Shown: positions 54,001 through 64,000 of the stretch, piece by piece
Numbering within the stretch: the stretch's first letter is position 1
Layout: each line of letters opens with the position of its first letter
Origin: Lycocorax pyrrhopterus obiensis
Taxonomy: Eukaryota; Chordata; Aves; Passeriformes; Paradisaeidae
Assembly: GCA_014706295.1 (NCBI GenBank)
Contig: JACSVZ010000008.1
Span: 4,590,848 to 4,654,847 of the forward strand
Reading direction: 5' to 3'
Length of the DNA stretch: 64,000 nt
Notes under the pieces: generated by a model
Told to the model about the DNA's origin: nothing
Seen by the model: only the letters and a program-made list of their open reading frames with translations
The model's database searches: none
Translations under genes and position numbers: made by a program

Positions 54001-54070
54001 GCTCGGCGCTGTCGCTGCCGGGGCCGGCGGGGCCGCGCGGGCGGAGCGGCGCAGCGTCCCCGTCCGCCAT
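39094..54070 (-). CDS. SIRT1: SIRT1, NAD-dependent protein deacetylase sirtuin-1
   Basis: SIRT1 removes acetyl groups from histones, p53, FOXO, PGC-1alpha and other lysines using NAD+, mainly in the nucleus. The nine exons, 5' to 3', are 54070-53635, 51202-51086, 50198-49957, 47984-47832, 46776-46629, 44250-44171, 41795-41609, 40882-40322 and 39416-39094. They sum to 2247 nt, giving 748 residues against 747 in human. Visible elements are the basic NLS KRHRR (27-31), a second NLS PKRKKRK (about 226-232), the Rossmann TGAG with G265 at an exon end, TQNID (346-350), catalytic His365 in QCHGS, and zinc ligands C373, C376, C397 and C400. The C-terminal regulatory segment [19 protein letters not shown] is near 635-655. 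The start has A at -3 and G at +4, inside a YY1-like AAGATGGCGG. The end of exon 1 is strongly diverged from mammals. Introns hold a probable solo LTR and otherwise nothing certain. Confidence 0.97.
47230..47259 (+). other. G-quadruplex-type G-run cluster in SIRT1 intron 4
   Basis: Five G-runs of three or more occur in 30 bases (GGGG, GGG, GGGGG, GGGG, GGGG), separated by loops of 1-6 bases, on the strand opposite the SIRT1 transcript. The sequence fits a G4 motif; folding is not shown. Confidence 0.6.
49275..49771 (+). mobile_element. Probable solo LTR of an endogenous retrovirus
   Basis: A 497-bp block starts TG and ends CA, flanked on both sides by the same five bases AAAGC (49270-49274 and 49772-49776), as expected of a target-site duplication. 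Inside, in order, are an inverted CCAAT box (ATTGG, 49527-49531), a TATAAT box (49544-49549), a short TGC run (about 49618-49637), a poly(A) signal AATAAA (49697-49702) and a pyrimidine-rich U5-like end. This is the U3-R-U5 order of a retroviral LTR. No gag, pol or env remains next to it, so it is probably a solo LTR left by recombination. It lies in SIRT1 intron 3, antisense to SIRT1. The exact 5' boundary is less certain than the 3' end. Confidence 0.6.
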
Positions 54071-54138
54071 CTTGGCGCCGCCGCAGCCGCCGCCCCCCTC
54101 GCGCCCGGCCCCCCCGCCCGCCGCGGGCAGCGCCGCTG

Positions 54139-54210
54139 CACGTGACCGTGGCACGTGACCGGGCAACAACAAACCAGGACACGTGACCGGGGCGCTGCCG
54201 GCGTCACGTG
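54139..54210 (-). promoter_or_regulatory. SIRT1: Array of four CACGTG E-boxes upstream of SIRT1
   Basis: CACGTG occurs at 54139-54144, 54152-54157, 54180-54185 and 54205-54210, 69-140 bp upstream of the SIRT1 start codon. All four extend to CACGTGAC, three on the plus strand and the fourth on the minus strand. That flank is favoured by USF and MiT/TFE factors (TFEB, MITF), while MYC-MAX and CLOCK-BMAL1 also bind CACGTG. Binding by any of these is inferred. Confidence 0.75.
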
Positions 54211-54296
54211 GCGCTCGTGCCGCCTCACGCCCCCCTCCCTCAGCCAGCCTCGCATGGCGGCGTGAAGAGCCTGAGGGAACGCTGAGGAGCGGGACT

Positions 54297-54329
54297 GGCC
54301 CGGCCCGGCCCGGCTCGGCCCGGCCCGGC
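54297..54329. repeat. GGCCC pentamer repeat
   Basis: About six and a half copies of GGCCC, one altered to GGCTC, in the CpG island upstream of SIRT1. Confidence 0.9.
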
Positions 54330-54800
54330 TGCCCGCCCACTCGCAGCTGGCTTCAGCTGCCCCTGTGCTCTCCCTTCCCGTACCTGCCGTGTGCCGCTCA
54401 CATCCCGCCCCCTGCGGAGCGCTGACGGAGCGCGGCTCCTTGGTGCTCCCCGGCTGGCGGCTCCCGGCAAATGGCGGCTCCGGTGTTCGCTCCTCGCCAG
54501 CCGCGTGAGAAACCCTCGGGGCTCGCTCTCCGTCAGGGTATCGGACAGACAGTGCCCCTTCCCGGGAGCGAGCTCCCCGCTGCAGAGCCCTTTGCTAGGC
54601 TGTGCGGCACCCGGCCAGGGGGAAGCTGCCCGTTCGGGCTGCACCCTGAGCCCGTTTCCAGCCGCATCGGGGGCCGGAGGGCTGGGAGCGGCCTCTCTGA
54701 GCACACTGAGCTGAGGGTGAGGGTGTTCACAGGGCACGGCCGCTGCCTGCCTGCTAAGGGAGCGCAGCGGCACGGCGGGCTCTTGGCAGGGATGCTCTAA

Positions 54801-57800
54801 GGTATTGCCCCTTATTCTCCGGGATAACACACTGGCCCCACCTGGGATTCTGCATCGCGGTACTTGAGCTCCCGGGATGCAGGAGCTTTTTTTGGGGGGG
54901 GGCAGCACCCGTCTAAACCACTGCTGCTTTAGGAATGGAGCCTGCGTGGCGTAGGAGAGACCTGATGGTAAGCGGCGAGAGTTGGGGTTTGCTCGAGTAA
55001 CGGCCCCAGCTTCGTTGTGTTTCCCGTGCCCTGCGGGGGTGTGCGCGGCTGGTCTGCCTGGTTTCCCAGGGATCTCTTTTGTTATGTGGCGTGTAGGAGC
55101 AATCCTTAGTGCCCCACCGGGGTGCTGGAGCGGGACCATCACTGCATAGCGAGCAGGAGGTGCCGCGCGTGGACTTTCTATGGCGTAGTTTCTTTCCACC
55201 TGGGAGATTCGACTGGGTAGAACTTGGCCTTTTTCCCGGGACTGCCACCAACACAGAATTTTGGTCTAAACTTCGTGGATATAAATTTAAATGTTGGTTT
55301 GTTGTTACTGTTCAACATCACAAGCTATTTGCAGAATAGTTTTAGTGGGTTTAATACAATGGAATTCCTAAATTTAGTGGTAAGACCCAGGTTAGACAGG
55401 TAGAATTTCCCCCTTGCAGGCCTTGATAACCAACAGCTTTAAAAAAAACCTGGGGTTAAAATTTTTGGTACATATTGGTTCAAAAGGGATTACTTTATGG
55501 ATAATTGACTGTATAGGTAGTCTTTGTAGGGGGAAGGAGGTGGTTTTTTTTCTCGTTCTTTCAGGTATTAAGAACCCTGAAAAATAGGTACATATTGTTT
55601 TTCACACTACCTGCTTCTCAAAACAAGCTGCAGAGTAACCAGATGTGAATCAGAAAGTTTTATTATTCTATGCAGCTTTGTATACAACCATTCTTTTTCC
55701 TTCTGGAAGCTGAGGCAAGATTCATATTTCTTGAAAAGCACTTGCAAGATGCTTTTGTCAGCATATAAAGGGGAGGCAGGGCTTTTTGTTTTGGTGGTTG
55801 TGTGAAGACTGTGTCCTAAGGACGAAATTGTCCACGTGATGTAGATGTAGGATCTGAGGCTTTCTGTGAAGATATCGCTGAGAGAGTGACTCAGGGATCC
55901 TAAAGCCACCTCTGATATTGCGGACGTTTCTCCACGTTAACAATGGCGTTGCAGGAGTTATCCTTATTTTGGGAAGTCAGTTTGGCAGTGCTTGGGTCCT
56001 CTTCTGTTTCTGCAGCTCTGAGCTTATGTGAGGACAAGAATGGAGCACAACATGCAAAACTCGAATGAGGTACATTGTGCCTTGGACTTCTTGGAGACGT
56101 GTTCTCTGTCCTCATGAAGCAAAACCCCTGAAGTCAGTTGAGAAGAACTGGTCCTGGAAGATTTCATGTATTTTACAGGAATAAATTCAAATAGAAATTT
56201 CCAGATCTTACTGTTTCATTTAGAGGGCCATTTATGACTTTTACAAGTTGTTAGTAAACGTCCTGTTACACTGGAGCAGAATTTAGTTTCGTTCTTGGCT
56301 CTAAACAAACAGAATTGTCAATATGTGTTAGGACTGAGAGACACCTTTTTTTGGTTATTGGGTACAGAGAACAAATATGAGATCTCCTCACTTCCAGAAC
56401 AGTTTGTACATCCTGAGCAACACTAACCACAGCATGTGTAGGCAATAATCTGTGGCATCTCCTGTGCTGCAATTCCCTTTTAAATGAACTTCATGTCCTG
56501 GGGCTAATATTTGTATTTTTTTCCATGTGAGTGCTCTTGCTCTCCTTTTTGATGATGCTTTGGGAGCTGCCCCTCTGAAGTCAGTAGGAGCAGTAAAAGC
56601 CTGAGTTATTATTCAGTGTATTTTGTGTCCTCCAGACACAAACCTGCAGCCGGTGCTGTGGGGGCATTTGTGCCCCAAGCACCGGGATCTCGAGGGGCAG
56701 GGGCACGAGTGTGGGCACTGCTGCAGTCTGGGTCAGAGCCCCGGTGTGTGTGGCCTGACCAGATGAGTACAGGCGGGACTGAGGCTCCAGGGAGCACATT
56801 CCCGTGGAACACACAGCTGGCAGCTCTCAGGTTTGTCACTGCAGTGCAGCCCTCGGACCTGCAGCTGCCTGGCAGCACAGAAATAGCCACTGAAGGCTGG
56901 AGGGGAAAAGGGTTAAAGAGCTTCCCTTTCACCTTGCTCAAATAGGCGAGGAATACTTGGAAAAGGATGGGATGTCAGGAATGCTGTTGGGAGGAGGGAC
57001 AGGTGTTTGTTTTTTGTCCTCCCCCAGAGTACAACCTATTTAAATATTTACATGTTCTCTTGTTAAAAGACTTTTTTTTTCTTTCCTGTACTTCTCTGGT
57101 TATTAAGTTATGAATGGTGGAGCTGGAGAGATTTGTAATTGCTAATTTTTCCACTTGTAGTGACTTTTAAAAATAATTTTTATTGTTTTATTTACTCAGA
57201 AAAATGTGGTGGTAACGTTTTCTATCAGATTTAAATGATTTCACCAAGGCTTGTGCTTTTTCTTTTAATATTATTCCTTCTTTTATTTACTTTATGTATT
57301 TTATAATCTTTGTAGGCTATCTGAACATGCAGTAAAAGTAGAGAATTTCAGACAATGCAGCCTTGAAGAGAAAGTGGTGGAAGATTAATGTTAAATGTCA
57401 TTGCAGAACATTAATAATGCAGATAATAAAGCACTTGTGGATGCAAAAATTATATATTTGTTATTCATAAATAGCTCTGAATGGCCACTTGTTCCTTCGT
57501 TGATTCACACATGGCTGGTTCCAGCCTTGGTCACATCCTAGAAATCTGTTCTCCTACAAGGTCACTGCATCTAGAACTGTATAATTACTCACAGCATCTA
57601 TTTGTAAGTGTTAAAGAATCATCAGGATTTAACGACATGAAACATCTTGGGTTACAGAGCTCTTGCAGGGGTGGGAAAAGTAAAACCAGAACTCCTAAGG
57701 CTCCAGGGGAAAGACTTCAGCACATGGTTATATTACACTTAGGAAGTAACCTTTTGAAATCGACAGATCGGGTGACACCAAACATGTCCAGAGTCTCTGC

Positions 57801-57820
57801 TGGGCTGAGGCCTTGGTACC
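54801..57820. other. Intergenic DNA between SIRT1 and DNAJC12
   Basis: Nothing certain is recognised. A moderately GC-rich patch at about 56.62-56.93 kb has open frames of about 110 codons on both strands, which look compositional. On the minus strand, AATAAA complements (TTTATT on plus) near 57187-57192 and 57282-57287 could serve as poly(A) signals for the open frame at 57821-58372. Confidence 0.5.
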
Positions 57821-58372
57821 TTAAAGGTGTTTCAACTCAATGTAAAATGAGGAACATGTTTTGCACACAGTACAGACCTTCCATATGCAGTCTGAAAGTA
57901 CTTTAGCTTGAGAAAGAGTATTTAATTTGATAGCAGACAGTGAGTATTTCATGTCTTTGGGTAGTTTTAATTTGTCAGACATGCTACTGATGTACAGCTG
58001 CTGTTTGGTTTTGAGGAGTAGTGTGTATGTACCCAAGGAAGCCTTCAGAGGGTGAAGATTGCCCCCTTTTTGTTGAGCTGACTGGCAGAACTCTGACAGA
58101 CTTTGGCAAGTTGGTACCTTGTCCTCCAAAGTTTTCACCGTGTAATCGTTATTTTGGAAGTAATCCTTACTCTTTTCTACAATTACCCATTTAATCATCT
58201 GGTCAAAGATGGTGGCAAAAGTTGCAAATAAAAATTGAGCAGAAGATGTCTCAGGTGCAGGGAAGTCTCTTGGTGTGTGCCTGGTTTGCAGTGGCTGCAC
58301 AGGTGATGGCGTGAGCGAAATCTCTGCCACATTTCGGTGTCCAGAACTCTGCGGTCTGGACGGGAGCCGCAC
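57821..58372 (-). CDS. Unrecognised 183-codon open frame divergent from DNAJC12
   Basis: The frame opens MRLPSRPQSSGHRNVAEISL and ends SSFYIELKHL. The middle is rich in Lys, Leu, Ser and Gln with regular hydrophobic spacing, which looks protein-like and possibly helical. Its start lies 288 bp from the DNAJC12 start codon on the opposite strand, with CpG-rich DNA and a ZNF143-like site between them, as in bidirectional promoters. Only the first 30 codons or so are GC-rich, so composition alone does not explain the open frame. I know no matching family, and no orthologous gene is described between SIRT1 and DNAJC12 in human. It may be a lineage-specific gene, a divergent noncoding RNA with a chance frame, or a spliced exon. 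Function is unknown. Confidence 0.3.
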   Translation of the reverse strand: MRLPSRPQSSGHRNVAEISLTPSPVQPLQTRHTPRDFPAPETSSAQFLFATFATIFDQMIKWVIVEKSKDYFQNNDYTVKTLEDKVPTCQSLSEFCQSAQQKGGNLHPLKASLGTYTLLLKTKQQLYISSMSDKLKLPKDMKYSLSAIKLNTLSQAKVLSDCIWKVCTVCKTCSSFYIELKHL

Positions 58373-58379
58373 GGGAGTT

Positions 58380-58659
58380 TAACCTTGAGGTGACTCTGGT
58401 AACTACAAATCCCAGGGAGCATTGCCGAGAGCGGGTCTGTGCGGGCGGGTTGGCATCGTGCGGGGACCAATGGCAGCGGGCAACTCCCCAGATCCGTGCG
58501 TGTCAGCTGCCAGCGTTCAAAAGCGCCGCACGGAGCTGTGCACCGGGCTGGGAACTGCCTGTTGCCCTGGGCTACTTCAAACTCCTGTGTGAGCTCTGAC
58601 TTGACGCTGTATTCCGCAGCCTCCGTGCCGGCTGGAAAAAGCCCGCTGGACCAGTGCCG
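58380..58659 (+). promoter_or_regulatory. DNAJC12: DNAJC12 promoter, possibly bidirectional
   Basis: This is a short CpG-enriched block. It carries ACTACAAATCCCAG followed by GGAGCATTG (58402-58424), a close match to the long ZNF143/STAF site. A CCAAT box lies at 58467-58471. No TATA box is seen. The start codon follows at 58660. Confidence 0.7.
58402..58424 (+). promoter_or_regulatory. ZNF143/STAF-like binding site
   Basis: The site begins ACTACAAATCCCAG and ends GCATTG, matching the known consensus of ACTACAA, then TCCCA, then GCATTGC apart from a few bases. Such sites often lie near the start of transcription and are common in bidirectional promoters. Confidence 0.7.
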
Positions 58660-61600
58660 ATGGATGCGATCCTGAACTGCAACCCGGAGGACCTGGAGGA
58701 TTACTACAACTTGCTGGGATGCGATGAGCTAGCGACGGTAAGAGCCTCTCCCTCCCCGCCAGCTTATTCACAGTTTGAACGTGCTCGTGTGTCTGCAGGG
58801 AATTTGCAGTTGCTTCTCTGCGGGCAGGAATATTTGAAGTGGCTTGGGAACGTTCTTTATTGCCACTTGTAGGATTTCCCTTGCAAAGCTCAATTTTTTC
58901 TCCTGTGTACCGACATTAAGAGCCTGGAGTAAGGCTTAGATTGAAAGGGCCGTGTAGAACTGGGTTGTGGAGAGAGCTGAAGTAACGGTTTATTTATCAG
59001 TGTAGATCAACATGTGAGATTGTTATGAATCAGGAGCCAACTGCGTGTGTTTGACAGCATCCAAACAATAGTTTGGAATATGTATTATTTGTTTTGAAAA
59101 ATGAAAAGGAGCTATTTATGTATAAGTAATACAATGAAAGTTCATAGCTTTAGGGCACTGATAATGCTGCTGAGTTTCTTGGGCTTTATACATATTGTAA
59201 TATTTTAAAAAATGTATTCACTGGTTCAGATGAAAACAAAAACAGTATCTCTTTATCATTTACCATATTAATGTTTTTTAAATGCTGTTTTTAATGACAT
59301 TCAAATACTAATTTTACTAATTTGTTTTGCTAGCAGATACACGCTTTATAATAAGATTTAGCTAAGCAATTTTTGAGCGATTTGCAGCCAAAACAAGTGT
59401 GCATCATGTTAGAGGTGTTCATATAACATTTTTTTTCTTTGCTAGTCTGGTATGCTAATTTTTTTTTTTTTAACTTAGCTGTTCTATTAACTGGAATTGT
59501 GTTTCTGATTTGGAAGAGGAGTTTTGATTACTCTGTAATGAGGGATGTATTCAGTGGAGATAAAAGCTGTCTTTTGCTCAGTAAATTTAGTCAGATGCTG
59601 TCACCTGTCCTAGTGGTCAAGTATAAAGATCAGGAGTAAACATCTTCGGTGTGTCACAGAAGGAAATGTAAAGCTTTTCCTGAAGAAACTCCTAGAAATG
59701 ATCCCAGCAGAGGGCAGTGCTCAAGTCTCCACGCAGCCTGGTTTCGCAGATGCTATTTCTCGTTTTCTACCTCACACTAATTCCTTAAGGGCTTAGCAAT
59801 TAATGAACAGTTCAAGTACATCTGATAATGATTTTAAAAATTGCTTAAAAATGAAATTAAAAAGCTGGAATAAATGCTAATTGGTCCTGAAAAACAAGCT
59901 GTCAAGTATTATTTGTTGGGAGAAGCAGCAGATGTTGCCGCACTGTTTTTGACACGGGAGAAAGAACTCGGAGATCCCAGGCTGACTGAGCCCCAGGATC
60001 GCCTCCCCTCAGGACCCTGCACAGCTCTTCTGGGGTCTCACGGAAATTTGGAGCATTACAGGGATTTTGCAATCTCACTACTTTGTACAGGAGTCAAGTA
60101 CTTGGCACAGGTTGCTTTGGGCATACACAGCACACTCCCAGCTGCAGCACTTTATCTAAGCTGCTGAATATCCTGGTCTTGATTGGACCTGGTTAAATAT
60201 AAGCAGAAATACTCTCAGTTTCTACAGATTTCTTTGCTGTATTCAAAACCACAAACCAGGTTCATTGTTGGCTTCTGGTAGAATTGAGCTCACAGACACC
60301 TACTTCAGATGTGACAGGAAGAGCAGAGATTTAATCTACATCCTTCTTCAAGAACAATGCTATTCATATATAGTGAGTATTGGATACCTTTCTTGGTAAA
60401 ACACCTCACTATATATTTTATATAAATTTCAGGTGTGTTGTATAAACTTCCTATAAACTTTTCTTTCTACTGATTTTTCTTTTAAGCTGAAGACTTCCAT
60501 GGTACCCCTCTGCTACATTTTACCCCTCTGTACACATTTTAACTTTAAAGTTCCCCTTTAAGTAACTATGTTTTAGAGATGGTAGCTGGCTATACAGTAA
60601 CGAGACTCACCAAGTTCCCTGTACACTCTATGTGTTTTTAAGTGTCTTACTGACTGTAAAAACACCACATTACATCTGTCCCTCTGGAAGAAGCTACTGA
60701 GCAGAGTGAAAAGTGTAGAATTCTTAAGACACCACTGTAGACCACATTTTTTCCCAGAATATGCCAACAAAATTTGGTCAGCTAGTTGAGTGTAATTTTA
60801 TTACAAAGAAAAAATGTTATGAGACATAACTTTGAAAGAAATAATTTAAATTGTATGTGGCTCTCATGCTTTGACAAATGAGGAATTTGTATAAACAGCC
60901 TTTGTAGTATGGGAAAGAATAGTAATTATTTGATACCTTAGGGCAAATTGGGAAAGCTTAAGCTGAACTGGAATGACATAAAGAAGTTTTGGCTTCTGAA
61001 CTATAATAACCAGCAAGATACTTGGAAAAGCACTAAACATTTGAAAATCTAAGCTGATGCCCAGTCCAGTAGCTTCCTGTATTTTAACTGTTCATATGTC
61101 TTAGTTTTTCCAATGGTTATAATACTTCATGGTTTTACAATCTGTGTGGGAATTTTTAATTAACTGATAAACTAATACATGCCAATATTCTAATATTGTT
61201 TATAAATCTATTCTACTCCAAGCCAACCTTTTTGCACAGAAAATTAATTTGACAGAAAGAATGTGAACTGCTGGTTATCTAGCGAGTTACCTTGGGGTAT
61301 CCAAGCTGGAAAACTCATGTGGTGCTGGCTGAATTTCCTGTGAAGAGGATACGGGGGAAGCCACCTAATCCCACAAATCGATCTTCAGCAGTACAGAGGG
61401 CCTTTGCTTCCTGCTATGAGACTCTGTTGAAAGTTAGAGTTGATGAAGCAAAGTAACGAGCAACTGAAGTGATGCATTTTCCCTCTGCGGTCAAATGTCT
61501 TTGCACATTTTTCTAGAGCCATATGGGATGACTGAGTCTCACGAAACAAGACTAAGGATGAATGTGTGGAAATGAAATTAAACAAGCAGTGTCACTGGCA

Positions 61601-63689
61601 GATGGTTGTTGTTACCTACTTTGCTTGTACTGACACTTGTAAAATTGAATAGGACAAAATCTTTCAGCATTCTTTGTTGTTCCTCCCAGCCTCTTTCAAA
61701 AAGAAAATTTGCAAACATTTTCTATGTTTACTCACTTTGTCTCAATATTTTGTTTAGGTTGAACAAATTCTTGCAGAATATAAGATTAAAGCCCTTGAAT
61801 GTCATCCTGACAAGCATCCTGGAAACCCCAAAGCAGGTATGTATTCTTTCCTATTTAAAAACTATCTATTTTTTCTTCTATCAGCATGGCCAAGATACTA
61901 AATTCAGCCTTAAAACTTCATTTCCCCTCAATATATTTTAATCATCGTGTCCATTGAGCATGTTCTATTTAAATAGCAAGCTTGTAATATTCTTTCTGAG
62001 ACTTGCACACTAGTCTGTGATAGAGCAGGAAGACACTTGTTGGATTTTTTTTGTTTTCTAGGACCTTGAATTTTTTTTCTTTCTTCAATAGGACATCTTT
62101 TAATACAGAATTTATTTCTGGAGTGTGTCCCTTCCTAGACCTATGCAGCTTGTGCGCTTCCATGCTCAGTGGTATTCAAGTGCCACACTTGCGTCAGTGA
62201 GTTAATTTACTTCCAGGGACAAGCCCGTGAGGAACCATGACATGTGCTTTAGTTTCTTTTAATGTAATTTTAATGGCTGGAAGTGAAGAGAAGCCAGCCC
62301 CACGAGGAGCCTCTGTTTGCAGAACAGCAGCTGATGTTAGTGCTGATGAAAGGGTGCAGCTCCTCAGAGATGGGAGGGCTGAGCAGCACCTGAGTTATTT
62401 GGAGCCAATGTTACCCATTCATCACCACAGATGGCCCTGGGCAGAGCTCACCACAGCTGAGTAACAAAAAACAGGAGCCAAGTGCCAAATATCAGGGCGG
62501 CTTTGTTTGTCACAAAGAAATGTTTTATGCTCTCTTTACCTGAACATGTCTTATTTACTTTAAATACCTTTTTACAGTACTAGTAAAATACTTTTTTACA
62601 GTACTAGTACTAGTGAGAGTTTACTGTATGTTTTTATTTCATCAGCTTAAAGCTTAATAAAGAGTAATTAAAATAGACGTTTTATTTGTTGAAAACGAGT
62701 AACTCTAGAATAAGGAAACCTACTACAATTGTTCTCTCAGCCTGTTGTCTCTTGTTTGATTTATAGTTATCAATTTTGATTAGGGTTTCAGTGTAGTGTA
62801 TTTCAAAAGAAATCTCTCTAATTTGTAAACTGTAATAAATGACTAATAGTAATAATAATAGATCACTGTAACATAGGTGAGTCATAGATGAAGTCTAAAT
62901 CTTTATAACCCTTCCACAAATAGTAACATGCAGCTGCATCCTTAGTAACCATTCCACGAAAAATTACCCTGTAGGGAAAAATGAGAGCTCTCATTCATGC
63001 AGTCTGGATAACATTTAGCATACGTAGAAAACACACCTAATAAAATGCACAAGTTAATTAATCTGAACTATATTTAGATTATTCTTCTTGTTTGTCAGTT
63101 CCTGCTCATCTTTTTTACTCCCTGCTCATGGTTTCTGTTGCTGTGCTCTGCTCTGACTCCCGTGCTGCTGTAGATCTCAGTGTGTTCCTTTGAAGCACTG
63201 TTTCTCTAATATCCCTTTTTAAGGGGTCTGCAGGGGCTGACTTGTGCCTTTCACCTGTGTATTCGTAAATTTCTCTCAAATTTAGGAGCTTTTGAAGCTG
63301 GTAGACAAAGGAACATTTTAGTCCTGATTTACGAGGGTGTCAGTCCACCAGCGGTGCCGTGATCCTAAAGCCAGCCAGAACTGTGCAAGCTGGAACCAGA
63401 ACCACATCCCTTGGTCGCTTGCTTCTCCTTCTGCCTTCTCCTCTACTGAGTTTGCTCTAAGCTGTTGCTGGCAGGTCCCCTTTTACATCTGAATTCATTT
63501 CTTTGTCAAACAAATGTTGTCTCTAGTATCCTTTTGGTTTGTGTTCTAGTGGAGAATTTCCAGAAGCTGCAGCAAGCCAAGGAGACTCTCACTAACGAAG
63601 AGAGCCGGGCGCGCTACGATTACTGGCGCCGAAGCAAAGTCACCATCCCGTTCCAGCAGTGGGAGGCCCTGAGCAGCTCTGTGAAAACG
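58660..63689 (+). CDS. DNAJC12: DNAJC12, J-domain HSP70 co-chaperone (5' part, residues 1-99)
   Basis: DNAJC12 is a small cytosolic type III J protein that recruits HSP70 to aromatic amino acid hydroxylases (phenylalanine, tyrosine and tryptophan). Three exons lie in the window: 58660-58737, 61758-61836 and 63550-63689, giving 297 nt and 99 residues. The protein opens MDAILNCNPEDLEDYYNLLG, as in mammals. The J domain covers about 14-79, with the invariant HPD at 42-44 followed by KHPGNPKA, and helix III/IV motifs ESRARYDYWRR. Exon 3 ends SVKT at the same point as in human, with a slightly weak donor GTTGGT. The remaining exons (about 100 residues in human) lie beyond the right edge. The ATG at 58660 is preferred over an in-frame GTG two codons upstream. 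Introns 1 (58738-61757) and 2 (61837-63549) hold nothing else recognised apart from one tandem repeat. Confidence 0.95.
62565..62612. repeat. 24-bp tandem duplication
   Basis: Two head-to-tail copies of a 24-bp unit containing TTTTTACAGTACTAGTA, differing at only a few positions, in DNAJC12 intron 2. Confidence 0.85.
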
Positions 63690-64000
63690 GTTGGTGGTGG
63701 CTGAGTTTGGGCCCTCAGGAGGAGGAGTGGTAGGGCTGGCCCAGACAAAAAATTGCAGAGAGTGAGGGGATGAGTTACAGCACTTCTGCTGCAGTGCCAG
63801 GATTTGGGAAGAGTGGAGAGCAGTTCTTGTACTATGGATGTTAAGGAAATTCAGGAAAAATTGGAGGGCTTCAGAAGCCCATTCACAGAAGGGTGTTAGG
63901 CCAGTAGTTTTAGAGTGAATTTATTGAGTTGCTGCTTTTATATGTGTTATAGGAAGCTTACGTAACTTAAGGGCTGTTATCAAATGCTCCAGCACACTTT
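63690..64000 (+). other. DNAJC12: DNAJC12 intron 3 (start), continues past the window
   Basis: This begins with the donor GTTGGT after exon 3. No further coding exon is visible before the edge. Confidence 0.7.

Larger units (their letters stand above)
53340..54800 (-). promoter_or_regulatory. SIRT1: SIRT1 CpG island and promoter
   Basis: This is a very GC- and CpG-rich block covering SIRT1 exon 1, its 5' UTR and about 700 bp upstream, with no TATA box seen. The ATG at 54070 sits in GCCAAGATGGCGG, close to the YY1 consensus. The frame upstream of the ATG stays open for 90 more codons to an ATG at 54340, but that stretch contains the E-box array and is more likely promoter than coding. Long open frames on both strands reflect lack of stops in GC-rich DNA. 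Confidence 0.8.

Noticed and set aside
53311..54255. Long open frames on both strands across SIRT1 exon 1 (314, 268, 238 and 183 codons)
   Set aside because: They are out-of-frame shadows of SIRT1 exon 1 in GC-rich DNA. Only the frame that starts at 54070 joins the conserved exon 2.
54240..55199. 319-codon minus-strand open frame, the longest in the window
   Set aside because: Most of it lies in the SIRT1 CpG island, where stop codons are rare. The translation is Pro/Arg/Ala-rich with no domain, and it overlaps the SIRT1 promoter.
58654..58659. GTG codon upstream as the DNAJC12 start
   Set aside because: The ATG at 58660 gives the conserved MDAILN start, and the GTG would only add two residues.
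1..64000. CRISPR arrays, operons, tRNA or rRNA genes, MYPN exons
   Set aside because: I looked for these and saw none. The window is vertebrate nuclear DNA with spliced genes.

Overview
The window is nuclear DNA from a vertebrate, most likely a bird. It holds three conserved, intron-rich genes: HERC4 (+ strand, complete), SIRT1 (- strand, complete) and the first three coding exons of DNAJC12 (+ strand, running off the right edge). Every intron uses GT-AG. Introns are short: HERC4 coding sequence fits in about 26 kb. The three genes have the same relative order and orientation as on human chromosome 10. The one clear LINE is a CR1 3' fragment, the typical avian/reptilian LINE, and there is a probable solo LTR of endogenous-retrovirus type. 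I cannot name the species.

Layout. 1-900 is intergenic DNA with nothing recognised. 900-1780 is a CpG island with the untranslated first exon of HERC4. 3441-29673 carries 24 coding exons of HERC4 (1056 codons), with the 3' UTR to about 30.84 kb. 30.84-37.3 kb separates the convergent 3' ends of HERC4 and SIRT1; it has two unexplained minus-strand open frames and no recognised gene. 37.3-39.09 kb is the SIRT1 3' UTR, and 39094-54070 holds its 9 coding exons (748 codons). 53.34-54.8 kb is the SIRT1 CpG island, with four CACGTG E-boxes in 72 bp just upstream of the start codon. 54.8-57.8 kb is intergenic. 57821-58372 is an unrecognised 183-codon minus-strand open frame, divergent from DNAJC12 across a small promoter with a ZNF143-like site. 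58660-63689 holds DNAJC12 exons 1-3.

The genes are not an operon and share no single pathway. HERC4 is a HECT ubiquitin ligase with an RCC1 propeller, SIRT1 an NAD-dependent deacetylase, and DNAJC12 an HSP70 co-chaperone. I reconstructed exons by hand from splice signals, reading phase and known protein families. The exon lengths sum exactly to open frames of 3171 nt (HERC4) and 2247 nt (SIRT1), which strongly supports both models. I found no clear new biological system. The best leads are the divergent frame at the DNAJC12 promoter, the SIRT1 E-box array, the diverged N-terminus of SIRT1, and the antisense open frame in HERC4 intron 9.
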